DNA of 42,187 nt from a virus. Positions within the stretch are counted from its first letter, which is position 1. Each line of letters opens with the position of its first letter. Of this stretch, positions 31,997 through 39,248 are shown in pieces. The notes beneath the pieces were generated by a model. It worked only from the letters and a program-made list of their open reading frames with translations, was not told the DNA's origin and ran no database searches. Location: the IMG/VR virus record IMGVR_UViG_3300044796_000232, positions 1-42,187 of that record. One strand, given 5' to 3'. A program made the position numbers and the translations under genes.

Positions 31997-33974
31997 GGCC
32001 ACCAAACCGAGGCGGGCCCGAAAACCCAAGGCCCCACCCAAGCCAGCAGAGGGGCCGATCGTTTGCAAACCCGTTGGAACATTGCCCCTCTCCGACGTAC
32101 CCAGCTTCCCGCCCGCGGCATCCTGGTACCTGGCCGAGGTCAAGGGCGTGAAGACCCTGGATGACCTCAGCCAGCCGATCCGGGAGACCTCGCTTACGGC
32201 CAGCGCCAAGGGCCTGGGTGCCCAGCTCCGCGAGGCGTTCGTGATGCTGGGCGTCGCGGCCGACGTGCTCGACCAGTCTGTGTTCGCCCTGCTCTATCAC
32301 CTCGGCCATTTGGGCTGGGGTGCGATCAAACCCGAGGAGACTGGCGGTGAGCAACGCAGCCAGGCGGATGGACGAGATGACGGAGCCGGAACTCGGCGAC
32401 CTTATGGCATCGTGTGCCCGGAAGGTCCAGGCCACGCTCCCGCCGCTGACGGGCTTTGTGATCTTGGCGTTCGAGTTCAGCAGCCCGGGGATCAGTCAGT
32501 ACGTGGCGAACGGCCAGCGGGCGGACATTGTGAAGGCACTCCGGGAGGCGGCGGACAGGCTGGAGAGGCGGCAGGATGTGCCTCGGTGAAGGCGCGCGGG
32601 CGAGTTGCTCGGGTGACTCTCGCAGGCGGGGGGCCTGCTACGATCGTTGCCCATCCGGATTCACCGATCTTCGACAGACCCAAACCCGAGGAGACCGGCA
32701 GTGAAACGAGTGACGCACATCGGGGAGGCAATCCAGGCGATCCGGGAGCACCATCAGGAGACCCTGGAATACATGGCCTCGGTGCTGGATGTGGAGGCGA
32801 GCTACCTGACCCTGATCGAGCTAGGGCAGACGAATCCCAATCCCGCTCTGCTGAGTCTGATCGTGCAGAATTACGGGTACGATCCTCAGTACATTCTGGC
32901 GGTGGATCTGGTCGCGGCGGGGCCAGCAACGGGAGCGGTGACGGCCACACAGCACCGGGAACTACTGGGGCTGGGGATCGACTAAAAGCAATCCCGGAGC
33001 CGTCGGCTACTGCCAACGCGAATGCCAGGCGATCCAAGGCCGACATAGCCTCGGATCGACAGCTTCAGGAAGTGCTCTCCGATTACCGCCTCCCGGTGGT
33101 GTGGCCCGCAGACATCGACCTGATCCAGACCTGGAGAGTGAATGGGGTCAGTGACCCACTCATACTCGACTTGCTTCTACGAGTGTTCAAGAAGGGCTGG
33201 GTCAGCAAGTCCTCAACTGGTACCGGCTGGTCGGTCCGGGTGTCCCCCGATGGCTTCCCGGAGTGGCGACACGGGCCACTACCTCTGCCCGAGGCCCCCA
33301 CTCTCCGCGGACAGGCCCTCGTGGAGACTGTCCGCTACCTGTTTGGAATCCCACACCCCGACAGTCGGCAGACAGAACCTGCCGTGGAGGAGGTAAGCGA
33401 TCATGGACCAGGCCGCTGCGGAATTGATGAGTTTGGACGCGATGCACACCCACCTGCCGAACTCCTGGCTGTACCTGACGGGACCGACCCCGGAGAGCGG
33501 CCGGCGACCACTGACGGCGAAGGCCACCCGCCTGCGGGACTCGCTGACGGCAGCACTGGTGGCAGTCTACCAGCAGGGCCGGCGGGACGCGACTCTGGAC
33601 CGGGCCAAAGAGTCGTTGGGGCTGGGCCTGCCGACTTTGACGAGTACACCCCGCCACCCCGGAGACGGCCACGCGGCGAAACCCTCCCCCAGCTCGTGAC
33701 GCTGCCCCGTGGTGAGGACGTGGTCGACCAGTTCATCAAGTGGGAGAAGGCGGGACGGATCGACCAGTGGTCGATCCTGGTCGAGTTCGTCGGCCGAGCC
33801 GGCGGCCCTCGGCAATGTCGCCTCAAAGCGGCTCCGCTCGGGGTTGTGGTGCCTGGCCTGGTCAACGGCGTGATCCTCCGGGATGCCCTGGAGAACTGGG
33901 ATCGGCGTGCGGCTATCAGCGTACGGGGAGCGAACGAGTCGTATGTGATTCTGTCACCGAAAGGAGCCACATGA
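31989..33974 (+). CDS. Long open frame with unusual composition; probably a composite
   Basis: An uninterrupted 661-codon frame from ATG 31989, overlapping the previous stop. Three parts look like protein: the start (about 31989-32346; IEATKPRRARKPKAPPKPA then VADVLDQSVFALLYHLGHLG), a middle (about 32986-33400; LIQTWRVNGVSDPLILDLLL, VFKKGWVSK) and the end (33696-33974). Between them it is Gly/Pro/Arg-rich and overlaps three other genes in other frames (32347-32589, 32701-32985, 33403-33699), each with its own GAGGAG or GGAGG site. The low-complexity parts look like shadows, yet no stop interrupts, so ribosomes starting at 31989 would read through. Either one protein with disordered linkers overlaps three nested genes, or the frame is open by chance from GC bias. 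The C-terminal part also has its own GTG (33696). Confidence 0.35.
   Translation: MIEATKPRRARKPKAPPKPAEGPIVCKPVGTLPLSDVPSFPPAASWYLAEVKGVKTLDDLSQPIRETSLTASAKGLGAQLREAFVMLGVAADVLDQSVFALLYHLGHLGWGAIKPEETGGEQRSQADGRDDGAGTRRPYGIVCPEGPGHAPAADGLCDLGVRVQQPGDQSVRGERPAGGHCEGTPGGGGQAGEAAGCASVKARGRVARVTLAGGGPATIVAHPDSPIFDRPKPEETGSETSDAHRGGNPGDPGAPSGDPGIHGLGAGCGGELPDPDRARADESQSRSAESDRAELRVRSSVHSGGGSGRGGASNGSGDGHTAPGTTGAGDRLKAIPEPSATANANARRSKADIASDRQLQEVLSDYRLPVVWPADIDLIQTWRVNGVSDPLILDLLLRVFKKGWVSKSSTGTGWSVRVSPDGFPEWRHGPLPLPEAPTLRGQALVETVRYLFGIPHPDSRQTEPAVEEVSDHGPGRCGIDEFGRDAHPPAELLAVPDGTDPGERPATTDGEGHPPAGLADGSTGGSLPAGPAGRDSGPGQRVVGAGPADFDEYTPPPRRRPRGETLPQLVTLPRGEDVVDQFIKWEKAGRIDQWSILVEFVGRAGGPRQCRLKAAPLGVVVPGLVNGVILRDALENWDRRAAISVRGANESYVILSPKGAT
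32347..32589 (+). CDS. Small unknown protein nested in a longer frame
   Basis: 80 residues starting at GTG 32347 with GAGGAG about 8 bases ahead: VSNAARRMDEMTEPELGDLM then a hydrophobic strand (FVILAFEF) and a helical end (IVKALREAADRLERR). It looks like a real folded protein. Its leader is nearly the same as that of the HTH gene at 32701. Confidence 0.5.
   Translation: MSNAARRMDEMTEPELGDLMASCARKVQATLPPLTGFVILAFEFSSPGISQYVANGQRADIVKALREAADRLERRQDVPR
32701..32985 (+). CDS. XRE-family HTH regulator
   Basis: 94 residues from GTG 32701 (GAGGAG 7-8 bases ahead). HTH pattern at about 5-65: IGEAIQAIREHHQETLEYMA, SVLDVEASYLTLIELGQTNP, LLSLIVQNYGYDPQYIL. A Cro/CI-type DNA-binding domain with little else, located inside the long open frame on a different frame. 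Its own operon, or control of later early genes, is possible. The stop TAA is immediately followed by a stretch that is coding-like in the -1 frame. Confidence 0.7.
   Translation: MKRVTHIGEAIQAIREHHQETLEYMASVLDVEASYLTLIELGQTNPNPALLSLIVQNYGYDPQYILAVDLVAAGPATGAVTATQHRELLGLGID
33403..33699 (+). CDS. Small unknown protein
   Basis: 98 residues starting at ATG 33403 behind GGAGGTAAG, a good site. Helical (AAAELMSLDAMHTHLPNSWL, AKATRLRDSLTAALVAVYQQ). The C-terminus becomes Ser/Pro/Gly-rich. Its TGA overlaps the GTG of the next gene by GTGA, arguing that this frame is real. No family recognised. Confidence 0.5.
   Translation: MDQAAAELMSLDAMHTHLPNSWLYLTGPTPESGRRPLTAKATRLRDSLTAALVAVYQQGRRDATLDRAKESLGLGLPTLTSTPRHPGDGHAAKPSPSS
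33696..33974 (+). CDS. Small unknown protein (end of the long frame)
   Basis: 92 residues from GTG 33696, in the same frame as the long open reading frame above but with its own GTGA overlap with the gene before. Well-packed look: EDVVDQFIKWEKAGRIDQWS, ILVEFVGRAGG, LGVVVPGLVNGVILRDALEN. Overlaps the next ATG by four bases (ATGA). No family recognised. Confidence 0.5.
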   Translation: MTLPRGEDVVDQFIKWEKAGRIDQWSILVEFVGRAGGPRQCRLKAAPLGVVVPGLVNGVILRDALENWDRRAAISVRGANESYVILSPKGAT

Positions 33975-34627
33975 ACGCGATTGAGTTGATCCGGGAGAAG
34001 CGAGAGACCGCTCTCCAGACAATGCAGAGGGCGGAAGTCGAGTTGCTGCTCTACACGCAGTTGCTCCGGGAACTGGGGGCTCTCCCTGACGAGGAAATCC
34101 CCGAACCTGATCCGGAGGTGATTCCCCACCAGGCAACTGAGCCAGATCCAATCGGGCCGCCCGTCTCTCCTCTCAAGGGGCGCACACGGCCGGCCGGTCG
34201 GCCGGTCGGGCGGCCTGACCGAGTCGAGTTGGTCCGGGCCTGCCTGGCAGATGGCCCCATCAGTCACGCCCAGATATCCGCCCAGACTGGCATCCCGATG
34301 AGTTCACTCACGCCGATCTTCAAGAAGAACCCGGAGATCTTCGAGAAGATCGATCCGTCGGATATCCGTTCGTCTTACCGACTGCGGGCCGTGGCGACAC
34401 TCACGCCTTTCACGCCAGCCCCAGCATCCCCACTACCCCCACCGCCCCCACCAGGCGCAGTGGTGACTATCCTGCGATCCCAGGGCCCGCTCAGTCGCGA
34501 CGCCCTCATCAGGGCCCTTCAGCCCCGAACAGCGGCAACGGTCGACGCGCTGATCCGACAGGCGAAGTCCGAGGGCCTGATCCGGCAGCAGGGTGAGCAC
34601 CCCTTCGATTGGGAGGTGGTGTCGTGA
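33971..34627 (+). CDS. Protein with two winged-helix-like domains
   Basis: 218 residues. An N-terminal coiled helix (IELIREKRETALQTMQRAEV) is followed by a Pro-rich linker, a winged-helix-like domain (DRVELVRACLADGPISHAQI, QTGIPMSSLTPIFKKNPEIF), a Pro-rich linker and a second (VVTILRSQGPLSRDALIRAL, AATVDALIRQAKSEGLIRQQ). The build suggests a DNA-binding architectural or regulatory protein. Starts at an ATGA overlap and ends at a GTGA overlap. Confidence 0.6.
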   Translation: MNAIELIREKRETALQTMQRAEVELLLYTQLLRELGALPDEEIPEPDPEVIPHQATEPDPIGPPVSPLKGRTRPAGRPVGRPDRVELVRACLADGPISHAQISAQTGIPMSSLTPIFKKNPEIFEKIDPSDIRSSYRLRAVATLTPFTPAPASPLPPPPPPGAVVTILRSQGPLSRDALIRALQPRTAATVDALIRQAKSEGLIRQQGEHPFDWEVVS

Positions 34628-34938
34628 TCCCTCTGGACCAGTGCCAACCCGGCACCCCCGTCACGATCAACACCCTCAACGGCCGGCAGGGTGTGATTGA
34701 GGCTGTGATCGTGCTGGTGAAGACACAGGAGGGCTCGGGCGAGTACCGCGCCTTCCTGGAGGAACTGGCCCTGGTGGCCGCTTCCGTGGTCGAGGCCAAG
34801 CCTGTGTCTCACCATGCGGCTCGGGACATGGGCTTCACCGGAAACGTGTGCGGCCGGTGCAGCTCGTCGAAGATGGTGAGAACCGGCCCTTGCGAGACAT
34901 GTCAGGAGTGCGGCACAACCTCTGGAGGCTGTGGCTAA
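34624..34938 (+). CDS. NrdJ C-terminus-like zinc protein
   Basis: 104 residues. The C-terminal half (AARDMGFTGNVCGRCSSSKM, VRTGPCETCQECGTTSGG) closely follows the pattern of the zinc-binding tail of class II (B12-dependent) ribonucleotide reductase, with two CxxC pairs and CGTT. No catalytic reductase is present in the window, so this is a stand-alone domain; role unclear (nucleotide or DNA binding, or modulation of host reductase). N-terminal 60 residues unknown. GTG start in a GTGA overlap. Confidence 0.6.
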   Translation: MIPLDQCQPGTPVTINTLNGRQGVIEAVIVLVKTQEGSGEYRAFLEELALVAASVVEAKPVSHHAARDMGFTGNVCGRCSSSKMVRTGPCETCQECGTTSGGCG

Positions 34939-35239
34939 CATCGACCCGGCCGACGAGGACCTCTGGTGTATCGTGCTGCGTCCTCTCAAGTCAGAGGTGC
35001 CAGCAGATGTCCGCGTGCGGCGTGCTCTCAAGTGCCTGCTGCGTGTGTACGGACTACAGGCGGTAATCATCAGAGACCCCGACGACTATCAGCGTCGGGC
35101 AGCGTTGGCCGAACTGGGGAGGGCGGAGAGTGACAGAGGCACAGTGGCAGCAGCAGGTGTGCGATCTGGCCCTGATCCTGGGTTACCAGCTCCAGTACCA
35201 CACTCGCGACTCCCGCCGGTCGGCGAAGGGGTTTCCTGA
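34931..35239 (+). CDS. Small unknown protein
   Basis: 102 residues from GTG 34931 (GGAGG close upstream), with a folded N-terminal part (EDLWCIVLRPLKSEVPADVR, VYGLQAVIIRDPDDYQRRAA). The C-terminal third overlaps the nuclease gene and is probably a shadow, so the functional part is roughly residues 1-65. No family recognised. Confidence 0.45.
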   Translation: MANIDPADEDLWCIVLRPLKSEVPADVRVRRALKCLLRVYGLQAVIIRDPDDYQRRAALAELGRAESDRGTVAAAGVRSGPDPGLPAPVPHSRLPPVGEGVS

Positions 35240-35420
35240 CCTTGTGTTGGTTAATCCGATCAATCGCCGGGTGGTCTACGTCGAACTGAAAACAGACTCC
35301 GGTAATATCACCAACGAGCAGGCTCTCTGGGGCGCAGGGCTCTCTCAAGCAGGTGCAGAGTGGTATCTCTGGCGTCCGAGCGATTTGGAAACAGCGTACA
35401 AGGTCCTCAAGGGGGAATGA
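35130..35420 (+). CDS. VRR-NUC-type nuclease
   Basis: 96 residues, GTG 35130. Pattern for a PD-(D/E)xK VRR-NUC nuclease: GFPDLVLV (Asp37), VYVELKTDSG (Glu52 and Lys54) and TNEQALWGAGL, then a Trp-rich end YLWRP. Such small enzymes act as junction-resolving or structure-specific nucleases in phages and are often near replication genes. Alternative starts exist nearby. Confidence 0.8.
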   Translation: MTEAQWQQQVCDLALILGYQLQYHTRDSRRSAKGFPDLVLVNPINRRVVYVELKTDSGNITNEQALWGAGLSQAGAEWYLWRPSDLETAYKVLKGE

Positions 35421-35421
35421 G

Positions 35422-35703
35422 ATGGACGAAGCAGCACAGGCAGCGAGGCTCATCTGTGCGGATTGGGACCAAAACTGTGTCGAGGTGAAGCCGAGCCCGG
35501 AGTTTGCCAAACTCCACAAGGGCCGACCCGTGGGCCGATACCGGCCTCTGGCGGCGGTCGTGGAGCAGATCGCCGCTGCCATCCGGGAGGGTGAGCGACG
35601 GGGCCGGGAGCAGGCCCTGGCCGAGAGGCGGGATTGCGACCTCTGTGGGGAGGTGGCCGTGGAGTGGGACGACGGGCGCCTGGGTGGGGAGGGCGGACAG
35701 TGA
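35422..35703 (+). CDS. Small unknown protein
   Basis: 93 residues from ATG 35422 behind GGGGGA. Mostly helical (VVEQIAAAIREGERRGREQA), with a single zinc-like pair CDLC. No family recognised. Overlaps the next start by GTGA. Confidence 0.5.
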   Translation: MDEAAQAARLICADWDQNCVEVKPSPEFAKLHKGRPVGRYRPLAAVVEQIAAAIREGERRGREQALAERRDCDLCGEVAVEWDDGRLGGEGGQ

Positions 35704-35846
35704 GCGACTGCACACCCTGGAGTATCGCCGGGCGACGCATGCAGGGGATCAGCCCCGACGAGCCGCTCAGTACAGGAGACATCGGCAGCACAGATGAGCA
35801 GACGCATATCAGGGACTCCGTTCGGGGAATATCACCCCAAGGGTGA
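35700..35846 (+). CDS. 48-residue protein closing the early block
   Basis: Starts at GTG 35700 in a GTGA overlap and ends at 35846, 18 bases before the convergent lysis block. The sequence (VSDCTPWSIAGRRMQGISPD...) has no known match. The overlap is the main support. Confidence 0.4.
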   Translation: MSDCTPWSIAGRRMQGISPDEPLSTGDIGSTDEQTHIRDSVRGISPQG

Positions 35847-35864
35847 CAGGGTGAGGGGCGAGGA

Positions 35865-36119
35865 TCACGGGATCAGGGCGAGGATTTTGGCGATATCATC
35901 CTGGACCTGTGGCGCGTTCACATCGGCCACGACAGCGGCCTGAAGAGCGACCAGAGCCTCTTTCAGCCCGGCGAACCCGGCCGCTTCCACAGCGGCATAC
36001 ACGGCCTTTGCGGCGTCCAGGACGGGGCCGGATTCCTCCGACAGATCGTAGACCAGTTGGGCCACGTCCTTGACCACCTCAACGGCGGTAACCCAATTCA
36101 GCTTTGCGAGAATCGACAC
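35865..36119 (-). CDS. Small helical protein of the lysis block
   Basis: 84 residues starting at GTG 36119, which has GGAGG about 7 bases ahead and lies 17 bases after the 4-helix membrane protein. Strongly helical and amphipathic (VVKDVAQLVYDLSEESGPVL, AAGFAGLKEALVALQAAVVA) but without a clear membrane helix. Last gene of the block. It shares a composition with the C-terminal tail of the peptidase-like protein (DVAKLAGDIAAVF), so they may interact. Function unknown. Confidence 0.5.
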   Translation of the reverse strand: MSILAKLNWVTAVEVVKDVAQLVYDLSEESGPVLDAAKAVYAAVEAAGFAGLKEALVALQAAVVADVNAPQVQDDIAKILALIP

Positions 36120-36136
36120 GATATCCTCCAGTGGAA

Positions 36137-36559
36137 CTAGCCCGCATACGGATGTTGCGGGAACAGAAACGCCCCGGCCAGACCACCAAGAGCCAGGGCA
36201 CCGAACACCAGCACGAGCCACGCCCATCGGCCGTGCCGATCGAGCCAGGGCCGCAACAGGTCGGGCCTGCCAGTGACCGGGAGCCCCAGAGCCAGGATTG
36301 ACAGCCCGATCGGTATCAGGCCAACCACCGTGCCCAAGGTTGCGGTCCAGGTGGTTGGATCGGGACCGAACTCCGGGGCCACAAGGTGGACGGCCAGTGC
36401 TGCCAGCGTGTACGCGACTCCCATACCGACCGCCGGGAAGGCCCGGACCACTCGCAGGATTGCCCGCGAAATGGTCCAGTCGCTCCCACCAAGCCGGTAC
36501 AGGATCACGTCGAGCACGCACAGGGACGCGACCAACACACAGACAGCCTGGTTGCTCAT
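36137..36559 (-). CDS. Four-helix membrane protein, holin candidate
   Basis: 140 residues with four hydrophobic stretches: AVCVLVASLCVLDVILYRL, FPAVGMGVAYTLAALAVHLV, TLGTVVGLIPIGLSILALGL and WLVLVFGALALGGLAGAFLF. It overlaps the peptidase-like gene by 4 bases (ATGA). Small multi-span proteins beside a secreted hydrolase-like gene are typical holins, which open the membrane at the end of infection. No family match, so holin is inferred from context. Confidence 0.55.
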   Translation of the reverse strand: MSNQAVCVLVASLCVLDVILYRLGGSDWTISRAILRVVRAFPAVGMGVAYTLAALAVHLVAPEFGPDPTTWTATLGTVVGLIPIGLSILALGLPVTGRPDLLRPWLDRHGRWAWLVLVFGALALGGLAGAFLFPQHPYAG

Positions 36560-37959
36560 TTTCCACTCGGCCGTGGTACAGGGTTTGGTGCGGCGAACAC
36601 AGCGGCGATGTCACCGGCCAACTTTGCTACATCGCCCATAATCACGTTTACGCTGGCCTTTGCCTTGATGTCAGTTGCGACTTGCAGCACGTCCGTTACC
36701 ACGGCCGCAATGGCCAGCGGGTTGAAGCCCTGCCGAGCTAGTTCCTCTTCCAGTCGGAGCCCTGGTCGGAGTTGGGCCTGTGGGACACCTCCGACAGTCA
36801 CAGTCGCGCCGGGCGGGATATCCACCGTCGCCGTCCCGCTGGCCACCGTCAGCGTGACAGTCTGGCCGCCAACTGTCACAGCGCCCGTGCCACTCGGGGC
36901 ACCTGGTGTCGGGCTGGGGGTTGGCGTCGGCGTCGGGGTTGGCGCTGGGCCAGGTGTGGGACCAGGTGTGGGACCAGGCGTGGGACCAGGCGTTGGCCCG
37001 GCTGGAGGCGGGTACTGACTCACCGCACTCAGCACTGTCGAACTCCCACCCATTGCCACCCAGTTGGGGGCCGCAACCGAGATGTGGACACCGGCAGGGT
37101 TGTAGCCTTGCGCGTTGTACCATTCGAGCGTGAATGATGCGATGATCTCAGAATCTGCCTGCTGGATTCCTTGCCAGTCAACCGAGTTGTAGTTGCCCCA
37201 TGTCGCCGACTGGAACACCGGATTCGTCACAGTGTTTGTACAAGCCCCCAGACACATGGCATGTCCGGCGTCAGGATTCGCGCCGCTCCCGTCACCGGTC
37301 CACTGAGCGTTCGGCCCCATGTTGTTCAGCCAGCTATTGAGCAGCGAACACGTCCAGAGGACCGGCCCGTTTTGCTGAAGGGTTGTGGTGACCAGGGCCT
37401 GATTCGTCGCATCAACAATCAGGGTGTCGAGTACCTTGTGGCTGGCGTCGCCGGGCGCAGGAATCCAGCCCGCTTTCATGTTCGGGAGCACGTCCGAATC
37501 TGACAGGCCGTTGTCGCCCCCCGACTGTTGCAGATACCAGTTGATGAGCGTCGTTTGGTCGAATACGTCGGCCGAAGCCACGCCCTTGACGTTCGCCGAC
37601 CAAAGCGAAAAATTGTGACACGGCGCAGCGGCGTAGCAGTCCCCGTACTGATCGTTGCCCAACATTGGCACGATTGCCGGGTTCTGGCTGAACGTCCAGT
37701 CCACCGGAGTCGTCGGGGCCGGGACCGCCCTGAAGGACGATTTGGCATGTCGGCCCCTCGCCCGCAGTTGCTCGCGATGGACGAGATAGACTTTCCCGCC
37801 CTTGACTCCCGGGTGCGGGAATGGCTTGATGCCTTTGCCGCGGGCTGGGGCCGGTTTGGCTGGCGGGGCATCGTGCGTGTCCGGTTCAGCGGACAGCGTG
37901 CCGATCACGGCCAGAAAGATTGCAGACAGACCAGACATCAGAAGCAGACGAGCTTTCAT
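36556..37959 (-). CDS. Secreted papain-like (cysteine-protease-fold) protein with Pro/Thr linker; possible lysis or adhesion enzyme
   Basis: 467 residues. A signal peptide (MKARLLLMSGLSAIFLAVIG) is followed by a basic Pro region, then a domain with PMLGNDQYGDCYAAAPCHNF (Gln104, Cys108), a DAGHAMCLG segment (His233) and ATWGNY (about 253-258), the order Q-C-H-WG seen in papain-like folds. Next come a tandem GPTP/PTPTP linker, a small beta domain (AVTVGGQTVTLTVASGTATV) and a helical tail. It sits first in a block with a four-helix membrane protein and a TM-coiled-coil protein. A peptidoglycan-cleaving or host-surface-cleaving enzyme is inferred; no typical muramidase or amidase motif is seen. 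Active-site identity is uncertain. Confidence 0.6.
   Translation of the reverse strand: MKARLLLMSGLSAIFLAVIGTLSAEPDTHDAPPAKPAPARGKGIKPFPHPGVKGGKVYLVHREQLRARGRHAKSSFRAVPAPTTPVDWTFSQNPAIVPMLGNDQYGDCYAAAPCHNFSLWSANVKGVASADVFDQTTLINWYLQQSGGDNGLSDSDVLPNMKAGWIPAPGDASHKVLDTLIVDATNQALVTTTLQQNGPVLWTCSLLNSWLNNMGPNAQWTGDGSGANPDAGHAMCLGACTNTVTNPVFQSATWGNYNSVDWQGIQQADSEIIASFTLEWYNAQGYNPAGVHISVAAPNWVAMGGSSTVLSAVSQYPPPAGPTPGPTPGPTPGPTPGPAPTPTPTPTPSPTPGAPSGTGAVTVGGQTVTLTVASGTATVDIPPGATVTVGGVPQAQLRPGLRLEEELARQGFNPLAIAAVVTDVLQVATDIKAKASVNVIMGDVAKLAGDIAAVFAAPNPVPRPSGK
36950..36997. repeat. 12-base tandem repeat (GPTP coding)
   Basis: Four units of 12 bases (CCAGGTGTGGGA and close variants) in the linker of the peptidase-like gene encode repeated Gly-Pro-Thr-Pro. 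Adjacent PTP codons extend the low complexity upstream. Length is likely to vary between strains. Confidence 0.6.
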
Positions 37960-38063
37960 GCGAACCTCTGGGAGTGGTGGGAGTGGTCAAAGTCACCCGG
38001 CCCGGTACTCTCGCCTGCACTGCCTCTCCCCTCAGTGCCGGCTACCCTCCCGGACCGGGAGTA

Positions 38064-38318
38064 TCAGGAGGCAGCCGGTCGGGCAGCCTGGAGGGCTGCG
38101 ATCTGCGCCCGGAGGTCACTCTGAATCTGGAGGCACGCCGTATGCTCGGCGTGCAGCTCCTCAACCCGCGACTCCAGGGCAGTGATTCGCTCTCCCTGCT
38201 TGATGACGATCGTCTGCCATTCAGACGATGTCGCCTGTTTCCACTTCAGCAGGAAAGGCAGAAACCCTACCAGGAGCGACCCGGCAGCAGTGAGCGAATG
38301 CGTCAGCCATGAGTCCAT
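38064..38318 (-). CDS. TM plus coiled-coil protein, spanin/holin-like
   Basis: 84 residues from ATG 38318 (GGAG about 8 bases ahead). N-terminal membrane helix (LTAAGSLLVGFLPFLLKW) then a long charged coiled-coil (GERITALESRVEELHAEHTA, SDLRAQIAALQ). That single TM plus periplasmic coil is the build of inner-membrane spanins and some holins. First gene of the lysis block on the minus strand. Inferred role in disrupting the envelope. Confidence 0.55.
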   Translation of the reverse strand: MDSWLTHSLTAAGSLLVGFLPFLLKWKQATSSEWQTIVIKQGERITALESRVEELHAEHTACLQIQSDLRAQIAALQAARPAAS

Positions 38319-38390
38319 TGGGCGGTCTCCGTGTGCGGTCCGGGTGGTGTCGGGATCATGATGACGGGCGTTTGCGTCCGGGTCGACCAA

Positions 38391-39053
38391 TCACGCCTCG
38401 GACGGCTCCAGCCCGGCGTCCCGATCGTTGAACAGGGTTTCCCCCTTGCGGAACCGCTGGGCGTACACAGCCAGGCGTTCCGGTGTGCCGGGTCGGGTGT
38501 CGGTCTTGAGGCAGGGTGGCAGGCGGGATTCGTAGTGGTGGGGGGCCACGATCCTCATCAGGGCCATCAGGCCGCCGCGGACCACCAGCGTGGGCCCGGC
38601 AGGTGTCTCATGCTCGGACATGATCCCACCGCCCATCGCAGTGTCGATCCGGTCCAGGATGGCCTCCTCGACCATTCCCGAGGCCAGCGGGAACGCGGGG
38701 TGGCCGGGCAACTCGGCCAGTGCGGCGAACTGCTGCACCAGCGACATGGCCGGGGCCTCCAGGCGGTCCAGGGCCGCGACCAGGCGGGCGACGGTGGCCG
38801 GGCGGGTGCGACGGTCTGATCCGTCCGGGCCACAGCCACGCTCCACCCTGGACACCTGTGCCTTCCTCATTCCGGCTTCCTGGCCCAGTTGCAGCAGTGT
38901 GAGTCGTAAGGCCTTACGACGCGCCCGCAGATCGGCCCGGGCGTAGGGAGATGTGAGTGTCTTGATTTCATTGGTGGGAGGCTGGCCAGCGGTAAACTTG
39001 GTCGATCGCTGAGTGATCAATGGCGAACTCCCGGGGAGAGCGGTATGATGCAC
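38391..39053 (-). CDS. XRE-family HTH regulator of the lysis block
   Basis: 220 residues. Central HTH domain (RADLRARRKALRLTLLQLGQ, EAGMRKAQVSRVERGCG) and a C-terminal region of unknown fold with MRIVAPHHYESRLPPCLK. Start at GTG 39053, just behind GGGGGTGG; a later start is possible as the first 30 residues look unstructured. It is upstream of the lysis genes and divergent from the secreted-protein gene, so it may control both, probably through the dyad at 39042-39058. Confidence 0.6.
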   Translation of the reverse strand: MHHTALPGSSPLITQRSTKFTAGQPPTNEIKTLTSPYARADLRARRKALRLTLLQLGQEAGMRKAQVSRVERGCGPDGSDRRTRPATVARLVAALDRLEAPAMSLVQQFAALAELPGHPAFPLASGMVEEAILDRIDTAMGGGIMSEHETPAGPTLVVRGGLMALMRIVAPHHYESRLPPCLKTDTRPGTPERLAVYAQRFRKGETLFNDRDAGLEPSEA

Positions 39054-39058
39054 ATACC
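39042..39058. promoter_or_regulatory. Small dyad at the regulator's start
   Basis: GGTATG (39042-39047) and CATACC (39053-39058) with a 5-base centre overlap the start codon of the HTH gene; a possible autoregulatory operator. Confidence 0.35.
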
Positions 39059-39085
39059 ACCCCCGTGCCGGGAGTGCGTTTCACA

Positions 39086-39118
39086 GGACAGCCACCGGAT
39101 GCGACCCGGTGGCTGTCC
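39086..39118 (+). terminator. Strong GC hairpin followed by CTTTTC
   Basis: Perfect 13-base stem (GGACAGCCACCGG and complement), 7-base loop, then GACTTTTCGG on the plus strand. It has the shape of an intrinsic terminator for a short plus-strand RNA, but no plus-strand gene precedes it; it could also be a leader element of the gene at 39249. Confidence 0.4.
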
Positions 39119-39129
39119 GACTTTTCGGA

Positions 39130-39163
39130 GACAGGGGTAGGGTAACACCCGACAGGGGTCGGG
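39130..39163. promoter_or_regulatory. Direct repeats spaced 21 bases
   Basis: GACAGGGGTAGGG (39130-39142) and GACAGGGGTCGGG (39151-39163) are separated start-to-start by 21 bases, two helical turns. Candidate activator or repressor site in the divergent interval between the HTH gene and the secreted-protein gene. Confidence 0.35.
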
Positions 39164-39248
39164 TCGACCACAGGAGCGCCCCTCTTCCCCCGGCGGCCTG
39201 GGCGCGGTACACTCACGCGCGGTATCCCTCGCTCCGGAGACGCAGACC

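Noticed and set aside
39086-39118. Certain terminator of a plus-strand gene
   Set aside because: No plus-strand gene lies upstream, so the hairpin is reported only as a terminator-like element.
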